Below are positions 36,281 through 44,588 of a stretch of DNA of 64,000 nucleotides, one piece after another. The notes under the pieces are model-generated. The model was given only the letters and a program-made list of their open reading frames with translations, had not been told where the DNA came from and did not search any database. The stretch lies in assembly GCA_021234155.1 (NCBI GenBank), contig JAJEKV010000005.1, positions 8,116,216 to 8,180,215 of the forward strand, written 5' to 3'. Source of the stretch: Isoetes taiwanensis. Its lineage: Eukaryota; Streptophyta; Lycopodiopsida; Isoetales; Isoetaceae. Each line of letters starts with the position of its first letter. Position 1 is the stretch's first letter. The translations under genes were made by a program, and so were the position numbers.

Positions 36281-36418
36281 TCACACGACGCGAAGTACTT
36301 GCCTCCAACCTTGTTTGCACAACTGTAGCTTCGCGTCGTGTGATCTTATTTGTATCATACGGCGCGAACAGTGGAGTTCGCTATTGCTTGCATTTATGTG
36401 GCTTCGCGTCGTGTGAAG
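36281..36418. repeat. Two adjacent ACGACGCGAA palindromes
   Basis: Hairpin 1: TCACACGACGCGAA (36,281) pairs with TTCGCGTCGTGTGA (to 36,345). Hairpin 2: TCATACGGCGCGAA pairs with TTCGCGTCGTGTGA (to 36,418). They lie between the convergent transposase-like gene (+) and the small gene at 36,445-36,982 (-), where both genes would end. Confidence 0.85.
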
Positions 36419-36494
36419 CTTTACAAGATAATAATAAAAAAGGGTTACTTTTGATTAAAGTTGTGAAAGATGTTACATTGAAAAACAAAATACA

Positions 36495-36972
36495 ACGACT
36501 CATTGTTGCTCCAGTGCGAGCTCTTCTTCATTATCTTCATCATCATCATCAGCTCCGTCCTCGTCTTCGTCTTCATCTCTTCCCTCAAGCGAGCAATCAC
36601 CCTATCCAAACGTTCCTCCAATCTGTCCCACCATCTCTTTGTACATGTCCCGCTCCTGTCCCAATAGCACAACGTGTTCTTACGCCTTGAATTAGCATCC
36701 TCGTTGCCGTCATAACCACCTCGGTCACGGTTGTTGGGGCATGTCATCCTCGTCGACCTTCTATTCAACCGCTGATTTGCCTCTCCTCGGCTCACGAAGC
36801 ATGAGAAGGTTGAATTCATTCTCTTCTTCTTTCTGCTGAATTGTAACGGCGTTTTCCTTTAGAAGATCATCTTGCTCCTTCAACCTCTTCATTAGAACAC
36901 CCAACACTATGTCAGAAGGGAGTTCTATCCTCTTGCGTTTTCCATTATCAGCGGTTGAGGATGTGGAGGCCA
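36495..36972 (-). pseudogene. Small coiled-coil/acidic protein, paralogue 1
   Basis: Starts MASTSSTADNGKRKRIELPS, then DIVLGVLMKRLKEQDDLLKE (coiled coil), and ends (after frame changes) in ERDMYKEMVGQIG and an acidic tail DEDEDEDGADDDDEDNEEEL. The block LPSDIVLGVLMKRLKEQDD is shared with paralogues at 38.4-38.8 and 39.3-39.7 kb. A KRKR nuclear-signal-like motif is present. Function unknown. Confidence 0.45.
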
Positions 36973-37202
36973 TAGATGACAAATGGGAGGGACGTTAAGA
37001 TTATAGAAGTGAGGAGCAAAGACTCTAACCGGCGGAAGGAGCACATGCAAGGACCTCAATTTATACATATTAGCACTTGAACATATTAAACACACTCCGC
37101 TGCTGTCGCACGTGTCGAGGGGATTCTGTCGGTTGTCCGCTAGAACACATTAATGGTACTGTCCGCTGGAACACATTAATAACTATTCTAACTACACTGT
37201 AT

Positions 37203-37266
37203 ATCACACCACGCGAAATCTGCACACGAGCTTTAAAACCCTATGAAGGGTTTCGCTTCGTGTGAT
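37203..37266. repeat. ACGACGCGAA palindrome 3
   Basis: ATCACACCACGCGAA pairs with TTCGCTTCGTGTGAT across a loop of about 34 bp, between two minus-strand genes. Confidence 0.8.
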
Positions 37267-37418
37267 CTGTCTTGTCATTCTCTCTACCACGGATATTGAA
37301 AATTAAAAATAGGAAACGTAATATTCGGCACATTTGTCAAAAACTTTTCCCATTGAAAAATAAAACCAATTACAAACATTAAAAAAAAAAACGGGCCCCT
37401 CTAGGAGGAGCCCGATGC

Positions 37419-37910
37419 CTATGATCGCCGGGCAAGCTCTTCCTGGAGGGCAGTGATAATTTTTTTCTGCTCCTCCAACATGATTGCCTGCCCCGCAACC
37501 ACGTTCTCATATTCCGCAACCTTATCTTCCCGCTCATCGAGTTGGGCTCGGGCAGCCTCTCCCGCTTCGATTGCGGCCCTAAGCCTCTCTTGGAGGTTAT
37601 ATCTCGTGGCGCGCAATTCGCGGTCTAAGGCAGCCCGCTGATTGTCGCGCACTAAAATCACCTCCCTGTAGAAGGCGGCCTTTTCCTCTGCCGCAACCAG
37701 CTTGGCGACGTCTTCATCATTCTTTTCTTTTAGAAGGCGGATCCGTTCCTCCGCTTCAGCGCGAATGTTCTGAATTTCCTTGACCAAAACTTGAGACAAG
37801 ATCTCGGCAGGGATGGAACCGAGCCGAGGCCATTGAAAGTGATGGGAGAACATGAGTGATGGCTGAGGGCGGATGTGGTAGAACAGAAGATGGCGGATAG
37901 GAGAAGACAA
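37419..37910 (-). CDS. Coiled-coil protein of element C
   Basis: An intact reading of 163 residues. A short N-terminal region (MSSPIRHLLFYHIRPQPSLM) is followed from about residue 35 by a nearly continuous coiled coil (EEKAAFYREVILVRDNQRAA; VAGQAIMLEEQKKIITALQE) ending EELARRS. It is one of the few undamaged genes of the element. No catalytic motif. A structural or partner role is inferred. Confidence 0.6.
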   Translation of the reverse strand: MSSPIRHLLFYHIRPQPSLMFSHHFQWPRLGSIPAEILSQVLVKEIQNIRAEAEERIRLLKEKNDEDVAKLVAAEEKAAFYREVILVRDNQRAALDRELRATRYNLQERLRAAIEAGEAARAQLDEREDKVAEYENVVAGQAIMLEEQKKIITALQEELARRS

Positions 37911-38303
37911 AGGCCTCCGACGTTTTATATAGAAACTAGAGATACGTTGGAATCTACGGTTGCGACTACCGATAAAGTTGTGTAATAATCCTACGAGGCG
38001 AAATTATAGCATTCAATTAGGCAACGGTAGCCTATGTTCGCATCATGGGATCCGTCATATCCTAGCCGCATCAGATGCGAGGCCGCATAAAAGACAAGCA
38101 GTTATTGTGGCAAATAAGATGCCACGTCCTTGGCATGACGTTGTCATCCACAAGCCACGTATGTGAATAGACGTTGTCATCCACATGCAAATTCGCATTT
38201 ACCTGCAAGTTATATCACATAATCTAGCTAGATATTTGTGTTACATACACTTTTCCATTAATAAATTATGAATTTATACATACAACGAGGTGTACGTTGT
38301 GGA

Positions 38304-38370
38304 GATCATACGACGCGAAATCCATTGATTGCTACCTAATTGCAAGAATGGCATTTCGCGTCGTGTGATC
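38304..38370. repeat. ACGACGCGAA palindrome 4
   Basis: GATCATACGACGCGAA pairs with TTCGCGTCGTGTGATC. The loop ATCCATTGATTGCTACCTAA is shared with palindrome 5, so gene plus hairpin were duplicated together. Confidence 0.85.
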
Positions 38371-38439
38371 TTTTAATAAAACAAAACAAGAGAACAGATA
38401 GAAGCAAGAAATAGAGCAAATTTTTCTTTGAAACAAAAA

Positions 38440-38821
38440 AATATATATACAATGGCTACGGATCTTCATGATCCCAGATGCCGAAGCCAAAGTCAAAAAC
38501 TGTTCATCCTCCGCAGCTCGAAGCTTCTTCTCCATATCTTCTAGCGCTGCGAAATGTTGTGTGCAATTAAATCGCCTCTAATTCTACTATTGGCCTCTCA
38601 AGACTGTTAATGTTGCTGCGAAGCTCAAGGTCTCGCCATGCAGCACCCCCTAGTGAATTCTAACACATCCACCGCCTCCATCTTCTCGCGATTTAGACGG
38701 CGAACATTTTAAATCGTGAACCTCCTTGAATCTCTTCATCACCACAAGAAGGGGTGATGTCCGCTGGCGATTCTGGGCGCCGTCGCTTCTTCGGAGGAGG
38801 ATGAAGATGCCATCGGAGGAG
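38440..38821 (-). pseudogene. Small coiled-coil/acidic protein, paralogue 2
   Basis: Starts MASSSSSEEATAPRIASGHH. A frameshift then gives LLVVMKRFKEVHD, and the C-terminal part has FAALEDMEKKLRAAEDEQ. It is a close tandem copy of paralogue 3, including the 3' sequence and the downstream hairpin. Broken by frame changes. Confidence 0.45.
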
Positions 38822-39172
38822 AAGGCGGAAGGCGGAAGGCGGAAGGGGGAGAAGATGAGCAGAAGAAGGCTGAAGGCGGAAGAGGATCGGAGGTCGAAGG
38901 CAAGATAGAAAGTCTTCTATTTATAACAGGGATTTCGTGAGTAGCTTGAGTCACACCCACGAAGGATGCCGCGGGTCGGGAAAATCGACCGCTACTTCTC
39001 GCGTGTGTGAGGAAAAAGGACCGTTACTTCTTCTAACGCTTTTTCTTCCGGAGAAAGCTCGTGTGATAATTTTTATTGATAATTTCGGTGATACAATCTA
39101 TACATAAGTAATTTTACTCGATACATAACTAAAGATAGAACTTCTCATTGAAGCAAAATAGAACGGCATGGA

Positions 39173-39238
39173 GATCACGACGCCGAAATCCATTGATTGC
39201 TACCTAATTGCAAGCAAGGCATTTCGCGTCGTGGTGAT
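39173..39238. repeat. ACGACGCGAA palindrome 5
   Basis: GATCACGACGCCGAA pairs with TTCGCGTCGTGGTGAT, same loop as palindrome 4. Confidence 0.85.
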
Positions 39239-39339
39239 ATTTTAATAAAACAGTAACATACATTGGAACAACAGGATAGATAGAAGCAAAAATAGAGAAA
39301 ACTTTTCTTTGAAGCAAAAATAGATAGATACAACGGCTA

Positions 39340-39736
39340 GGGATCTTCATGATCCTCTAGCTGATTTTCATGTCCCGCACCGGCCGTAAAGGCTGCGTTC
39401 TCATCCTCCGCAGAGCTCGAGCTTCTTCTCCATATCTTCTAAGGCTGCGAAATCATGTGAGCAGTTTCAACTGCCGCCCTCGCTGCTCGTCGCCTCTTGG
39501 TACATGGCGAATGTTTCCACGAGCTCAACGTCTCGCTTCGTCGCGGCCAGCCCCTCGTGAAGGCTAATCTGCCGACCGATCCTCATTGTTCTCGGGACGG
39601 CGAGGCGGTTGTTTTCATCATGGATCTCCTTGAATCTCTTCATCACCACCGCAAGGGTGATGTCCACGAGCAGCTCTGGGGGCCGGGAAGTGCTATCTTG
39701 GCGTGGTCGCTTGCTAGAGGAAGATGATGATGCCAT
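39340..39736 (-). pseudogene. Small coiled-coil/acidic protein, paralogue 3
   Basis: Starts MASSSSSSKRPRQDSTSRPP, then LLVDITLAVVMKRFKEIHDE, GLAATKRDVELVETFAMYQE and (after a frame change) FAALEDMEKKL with a tail SSAEDENAAF and LEDHEDP. It carries a KRPR nuclear-signal-like motif. Shares MKRFKE.HD with paralogues 1 and 2. About 130 residues if the frame is repaired. Confidence 0.5.
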
Positions 39737-39905
39737 CGGAGCAGAAGGTGGAAGGCGGAAGCCGGAAGTAGAAGATGAGCAGAAGGCGGAAGGCGATCGG
39801 AGGTCAGCGTGGACATCGGTCTTCTATTTATAACATGAGTCACACGAGCGGAATAAATAAATTAATTGTCTTTTTCCAATAATATTTCATTTCTTCGAGA
39901 TAGAT

Positions 39906-39920
39906 ATCACACGACGCGAA
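39906..39920. repeat. ACGACGCGAA half-site
   Basis: ATCACACGACGCGAA occurs alone, with no facing arm within 100 bp. It sits downstream of the 40.1-41.3 kb minus-strand gene. Confidence 0.6.
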
Positions 39921-40069
39921 AACCTAGATATGACGTAAAAATCGGTGATGTATTTAAGGTGATGTGAATAAATACAAATAAAATAATTTTTATTAGGAAT
40001 TTCGGAAGGACAATCCGTACATAAATAATTTTACCGATACAAGTTGGAAAACATATAACTTCCAATTTC

Positions 40070-41297
40070 TCAAGCTTCGTCGTCAATTTCATGCTCTTTC
40101 AATCCCCTGCCGCACTGATCCAACAAGGCAATGACTTCCATGTTATCGACCCCAGCTTCCAACCTTGGGTGAGTCAAGCCAGCAGCTAAAAAATTTAACA
40201 TATTGCTCGCCCGCAGACCGGCTTGGTCGTCAAAATATTGTAACACGACATCCCGCCGAATTGCTATCACCCTTTCAGTGTTTGATGCCAATTGGGAATG
40301 GTTCCCGAACATGCATAATGCACGGAGGTAATAGACAAACTCTGCACCCTTTGGACTGAAAGTTCTCAATGAAGACGATTATCTCCCCATTAACGAATCT
40401 TGAGATATATCTTAACAATGTAGAGTCCTTCAATCTTTCCCCGTCCCCGCGTGCATGTCGGCAAGAAAAATCATCTACTTCCCACAAATAAGAACCCTCA
40501 AGATTATCTTCTTCACATTTATCCTCATCTACCAGGCTTATGCTGCCGCGATTGACTGAAGGGCCTGCCAAACCTGTAGATCCTGTTGGCAGCTTTGCAC
40601 GGAGACGCTGGAATTCTTCTTCCGTTGGTAGATTCGCCTCATCTTGAGCAAATCGAGACTCCAGCCTCTCATATGCTTCTTTAAGCTTTATAGCATTGCC
40701 GGTATAATTAGATACTTCAAACATCTCTTTGTCCAAATCCTCTTCAAAATCTAGGCCTAAGTTTACCCATTCGGCCAAGGTACTGATAAGCTCGTCTTCC
40801 CTAGCACACATTCGTAACATAGACGGGTTCCTCAGTATATCACTTAGCAATAAGTATTCTTTGCCTTCCACTAAAATTGGCGTTATGTCAGACAACTTCT
40901 TTTCATCCTCATCCCCATCCTCGTCACCTTCAGAATCATCTCCCTCCTCTGGTTCACCCAAGGCCAGTGCGTCGAAGCTAAAACTCCTACATTCTTGCTC
41001 TTCTTCTTGTAGATCTATCTCCATTTCTACGTCATAGTCAGCATCATCACACATAACCGACCCCCTTGGCTTAAAGATTTCATTGTTTCCATTGTATCTT
41101 GGTTTGGCCGAAAGCGTAATGCAATAACTAGCAAATGCAAACGGCAAAGAGAAATAAGATACCTTCTTAAGCACAAGGACGCGCCGGGGAGGAGCCCGTT
41201 CGCTAAAGATTCTTGAAAAACATCTTCCCCTGCTTGCAAATGGGAAGCCGCCTCCTCTAGAGCTGGTTTTGGAATCCACGAGCCGGGACATCTGCAA
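40070..41297 (-). pseudogene. Acidic protein of element C, about 400 residues, unrecognised
   Basis: The main frame includes MCDDADYDVEMEIDLQEEEQ, a Ser/Glu/Asp block (EPEEGDDSEGDEDGDEDEKK), then ILVEGKEYLLLSDILRNPSM, EDLDKEMFEVSNYTGNAIKL and LPTEEEFQRLRAKLPTGSTG. The frame shifts near 40,370 and continues as KGAEFVYYLRALCMFGNHSQ, ending HEIDDEA. A possible intron lies at 41,075-41,160 before the MCDDAD segment. No catalytic motif recognised. The acidic centre is reminiscent of chromatin-associated factors; this is inference only. Confidence 0.45.
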
Positions 41298-41335
41298 AGG
41301 GCGTCTTGGCCGAGACCAAGCGGTGCGGGTGAAAG

Positions 41336-41590
41336 CTAAAGCAACCTCGCGATAGCATCCAAGCTCGCATCTTGTTTGCCATGATGTCCAACTCCTTGCA
41401 ATAGAACGGATAAATCGCGAATCGGCGCAACTTCCTCGTTGTCATGAGGGGCGGATGCATACCATTCCGTGAACTTCACATAACAATCCATGGCGAAGCA
41501 AACGCAGCGAAAAAACAAGAAGATGTTTAGGAGGCGGTAAGGTCCACTTTTGAACTCAAGTAGCCGGGTGTCGATTATGAAAGGGGACAC
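41336..41590 (-). CDS. Small unrecognised protein of element C
   Basis: Reads MSPFIIDTRLLEFKSGPYRL, CYVKFTEWYASAPHDNEEVA and LSVLLQGVGHHGKQDASLDA, with a hydrophobic stretch (LNIFLFFRCVCFAM). It may be the 5' part of the following minus-strand gene, joined by splicing or across a frameshift. Confidence 0.3.
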   Translation of the reverse strand: MSPFIIDTRLLEFKSGPYRLLNIFLFFRCVCFAMDCYVKFTEWYASAPHDNEEVAPIRDLSVLLQGVGHHGKQDASLDAIARLL

Positions 41591-41616
41591 ACCGTTGTGG
41601 GGAGATTTGTCCGCAC

Positions 41617-41645
41617 ATTTTAGGGTTAGGGTTAGGGTTAGGGTT
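41617..41645. repeat. Short TTAGGG-type interstitial repeat
   Basis: TTTTAGGGTTAGGGTTAGGG followed by TTAGGG. These are six-base units rather than the usual plant seven-base TTTAGGG. It directly adjoins palindrome 6. Confidence 0.8.
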
Positions 41646-41716
41646 GGATCACACGACGCCGAAGACTACTATGTGCAACAAAAAGCACAATGCTTGCTTT
41701 GCTGGTCGTGTGATCC
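41646..41716. repeat. ACGACGCGAA palindrome 6
   Basis: GGATCACACGACGCCGAAG pairs with GCTGGTCGTGTGATCC; the right arm has lost some bases. It lies downstream of the histone H3-like gene (-). Confidence 0.75.
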
Positions 41717-41849
41717 TCACGTATAACATTAAAAAAAAAAATGCAAAGTGCGAAGCTAGGCTTCTAAGAAAGAAATGGACTAAGAGATTAAGCTTATAAA
41801 GCCATTGCATTAAGAAATATTATACATATGAAAAAAACACAAAGGCACT

Positions 41850-42709
41850 TCACGGCCTTTTTTCTGGGGGGTCTTTCTTCTTGTTGTATTCAGCCATAAA
41901 ATTTTGACCATAGTACTCGGGATCCCTTTATCGTAAGACAAGGCGCATGTCCTTGGGCATGACAACACCCGCTTGGCATGTATTGCTGCAAAGCTGCGAG
42001 TCCTCGAACAGACCGGACACCAACCAGCCCGGCCATTTGAAGAGCATTTAAGGCGCTTGCTTGAATTCAGAATCGGTATGATGTATCGCACCACACTCTT
42101 GCGTAATCTCTCTCACGAGCCCGCAAATGGGAGACGGAATGACCATCTCGGTGCTCTTCTCGATACTTCTTAATCTCGCTGGCTTTAATACCGTGCTTCG
42201 CTTCTTCCGCCCTCTACCCTCACCCACCCCAAAGATTTGGAGCCTGTTCGGCCGACTCTTCCGGGCCGCCCTCACCCCAAAGATTCTGCAGTCGCTCCTC
42301 TACCGACTCTTCCGGCCGTCTCCTCACATTCCTGGTCGCCTTCCCCTTTCTGGCGTTGGGCCTCCTCCTCTGATTTGAAGGTCCTGGCACCTCCACAGGA
42401 GGAACAGGAGGAGCAGGAAGAGCAAGAAGAGGCGGCTGCCCAATAATTAATCCGGCATCATATTCTCGCCACCGGTCTCACATTTTCATCCTCATCTCTC
42501 GACCGAGTGCACCTCCCTACTTACTCCTCGGAGCTGCTTCTCCCGCTGCCTCATGCGCGGATTTCTTTTCCGGGTCTTCTGTTAGGCATGGTCGGAGGAG
42601 GAGAATCTCTATCAGAGACTTCAGAGTCAGATGAAGAAGGCGGACTAATGTAATCACCTGGCCTTACACCACCTGGATGGATCCTTGCAGTTTGCTTAGT
42701 TCTTGCCAT
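41850..42709 (-). pseudogene. Divergent histone H3 encoded by element C
   Basis: The start at 42,709 gives MARTKQTARIHPGGVRPGDY. Residues 1-8 of canonical H3 (ARTKQTAR) are exact, and Gly12, Gly13 and Pro16 are kept, while Lys9 is Ile. After a long basic/Pro extension (RRRPNARKGKATRNVRRRPE) the H3 histone fold appears in pieces. KSTEMVI matches KSTELLI, LVREITQ matches LVREIAQ, and ALNALQMA matches VMALQEA. GLFEDSQLC matches GLFEDTNLC, AAIHAKRV matches AIHAKRV, and VMPKDMRLV matches IMPKDIQLA. The C-terminus continues FMAEYNKKKDPPEKRP. At least four frame changes separate these blocks, so the copy is decayed or the sequence has indel errors. H3 would pair with H4 in nucleosomes. No element-encoded H4, H2A or H2B was recognised. 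Confidence 0.8.
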
Positions 42710-43828
42710 GGCTTCTCAGCGGATGACGCTTTATACTACAATAACAACGACAAAAATAGACAAATCGCGCGGGAGATAAATAGTAAAAAAGTTTAAAGTA
42801 AAATATGATGGTAACGTTTTTAAATAATTGTATACGGAACCCTAAAAAATATCGGACAAAATACGGAACCCTAAAAAACATCGACACAAAAACACAAATA
42901 AAAACCGAGATTCAAAGCGCTAGCCGATAGACAATTTCTTGTTGATCGCGAACTCACTAAACTTTACATTTCCCTCTTGCCATAACCAACCCTAATGCCA
43001 TCAATAAAATAATGGAAGTCGCCGAATTTCCTCTGTCTCCATTAGCACTCTTAGCTCTGATAATGGCCATTCGCTTTCCATGGTGGCGTATAAATGACTT
43101 CCTCCCTCTCCATACTCGAATATCCACCGCGACGGAGTGTCTATTATGGTCCTCAAACGGCTCCCAAAAAAGTTGTGCGACCTCTCTTTTTTCGTTTCCT
43201 TCGCTTCTAGTTGACAATTAACGATAAATATTGTTTTGGAAGAAAGTATCCGAACTTAAAGGAGGACTTAACTACGCGGACCTCTCGTTAGTTGACCGGA
43301 TGATTCGTGGAATCGAACATCCCGTGTCGAACCAAAAATAAGCCATCCACAAAATCGGCGGGGGGGAGAAAGCACGTATATGTCTTGAGCTTTTCGACTT
43401 CCTGCGCCATCTAGAATATGTTAGCAAATACCTCAAACGGTGTGAAGATTTTGAAACTCATCCTCACGCCTCCGTTTTCAGACATTCCCGCTTGCACCTC
43501 GTCAGCCATGCATTTCTTCATTGCAATTACATTGTTCTCATTAGTCCATGGCTTACAAAGTTCACTTAAAGGGGCAATTCAACCGCCTCAAGCTCGGTTT
43601 CCTGACCTTTACGTTATAATCATGTCCAGTAAAACCGGATGCCTATACCCCGCAAGGTCACGGCATCCATACCTTGGAAAAGGACAATTCCGATGTCTAT
43701 GTGATACACGACAAGTACACTACTAATACTTTCGGCCGGAATGACATCCACGACGTCTGATAAACATAAACCTGCACAATAAATTTGTTTGTAAACACGT
43801 GTCAACGAAAGAAATGAAAAGATAAGAA
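42710..43828 (-). other. Element C interior, possible coding remnants
   Basis: Minus-strand readings include RSEGNEKREVAQLFWEPFED (42,957-43,217) and DVVDVIPAESISSVLVVYHI plus DIGIVLFQGMDAVTLRGIGI (43,620-43,770). They look protein-like but belong to no family I recognise. The frame is broken in several places. Confidence 0.3.
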
Positions 43829-43900
43829 GATCACACGACGCCGAAACTATCTCTAGTCTACGCGCTTAAGTAGGCACACCAGCTTCGGCGTCGTGTGATC
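43829..43900. repeat. ACGACGCGAA palindrome 7
   Basis: GATCACACGACGCCGAAACT pairs with AGCTTCGGCGTCGTGTGATC (18-20 bp arms, loop about 32 bp). This is the best-preserved copy. Confidence 0.9.
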
Positions 43901-44588
43901 CGTTTAAAATGGTTACCATTTGGCGGGCAATTTTGGGAAGCTGTTTTTGGTGGAGATTAGCTCTTTGGCCATATCGGAAGGGGTATATGCATGTCGTATT
44001 GTTATACTTTCCACTTTCCGCCGCTAGAATTCAACTTGAACTCTTTTATCCTACCTATCCAATGTGTCCGCGACGCCTCGATCGCTTTTGTCGCTTAACT
44101 CTATGCTCGCCCCTCGTTGATGGCAGCATACTCACCCACGAACCTATTGAGACAAAACCTCCCACTTCTTGACCTTGGGAGTTCTGAAATGGGGCAAGAA
44201 CACAGAAATTACAGGAGACATGGATTGCGATGAGGAGGAAGGCGGAGAGGATGCACGAGAGGCCGGAGTGACAAGATGTAAGTTTGGCGCCAAAATTTGA
44301 CAAGGGAGTTGGTGACGACCGAAAGAGGGCGGTCAAAGTCACCATTATTTTGGGCGGCGAAGCGACTCCCAAAAAATACGGGCCATTAAAATGGTTGCAA
44401 TAAAAGCGCAGGCATCCCCTATGAAAATACGCCATGTGGATGCCAAGTAAGCCTGCTCATCCTTCTACCTGCCAAGTAATACTGACTTTCGTAAAAAAGG
44501 CGCAAACCTGATTGGTCCTGGCGAATCTGACGTGGAAATCTTTAGCCCAAGATAAGGGCCATTTTCAAACCCCAAATCCGCCCTAATG
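43901..44588. other. Right end of element C, no gene recognised
   Basis: The minus strand has an open reading of 126 codons (44,055-44,435) without recognisable motifs. The terminus itself is at 44,556-44,588. Confidence 0.35.

Larger units (their letters stand above)
31055..44588. mobile_element. Element C: 13.5 kb TIR element with about ten genes, including a histone H3
   Basis: The left terminus CATTAGGGCGGATTTGGGGT(CTGAAAATGGCC) matches the reverse complement of the right terminus (CATTAGGGCGGATTTGGGGT, TTGAAAATGGCC) over about 33 bp. Further similarity (TCCACGTCA) lies inside. Both ends have TA next to GGGCGG, so a TA duplication is possible; no longer duplication is seen. Genes on the plus strand encode an acidic protein and a transposase-like protein. 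On the minus strand lie coiled-coil and acidic small proteins and a divergent histone H3. GATCACACGACGCGAA palindromes separate gene units. It sits inside element B. Autonomous status is unclear because most genes have frameshifts. Confidence 0.75.

Noticed and set aside
42957-43217. A second core histone (H2A, H2B or H4) beside the H3-like gene
   Set aside because: The minus-strand basic reading has no H2A, H2B or H4 fold blocks.
36281-43900. CRISPR-like array
   Set aside because: Repeats are palindromes 1-2.5 kb apart with genes between them, not regularly spaced 25-40 bp repeats; the genome is eukaryotic.
31055-44588. Endogenous giant-virus fragment
   Set aside because: The histone and gene-end hairpins recall large DNA viruses, but no capsid, DNA polymerase, ATPase or other viral core gene is visible, and clean inverted termini favour a transposable element.
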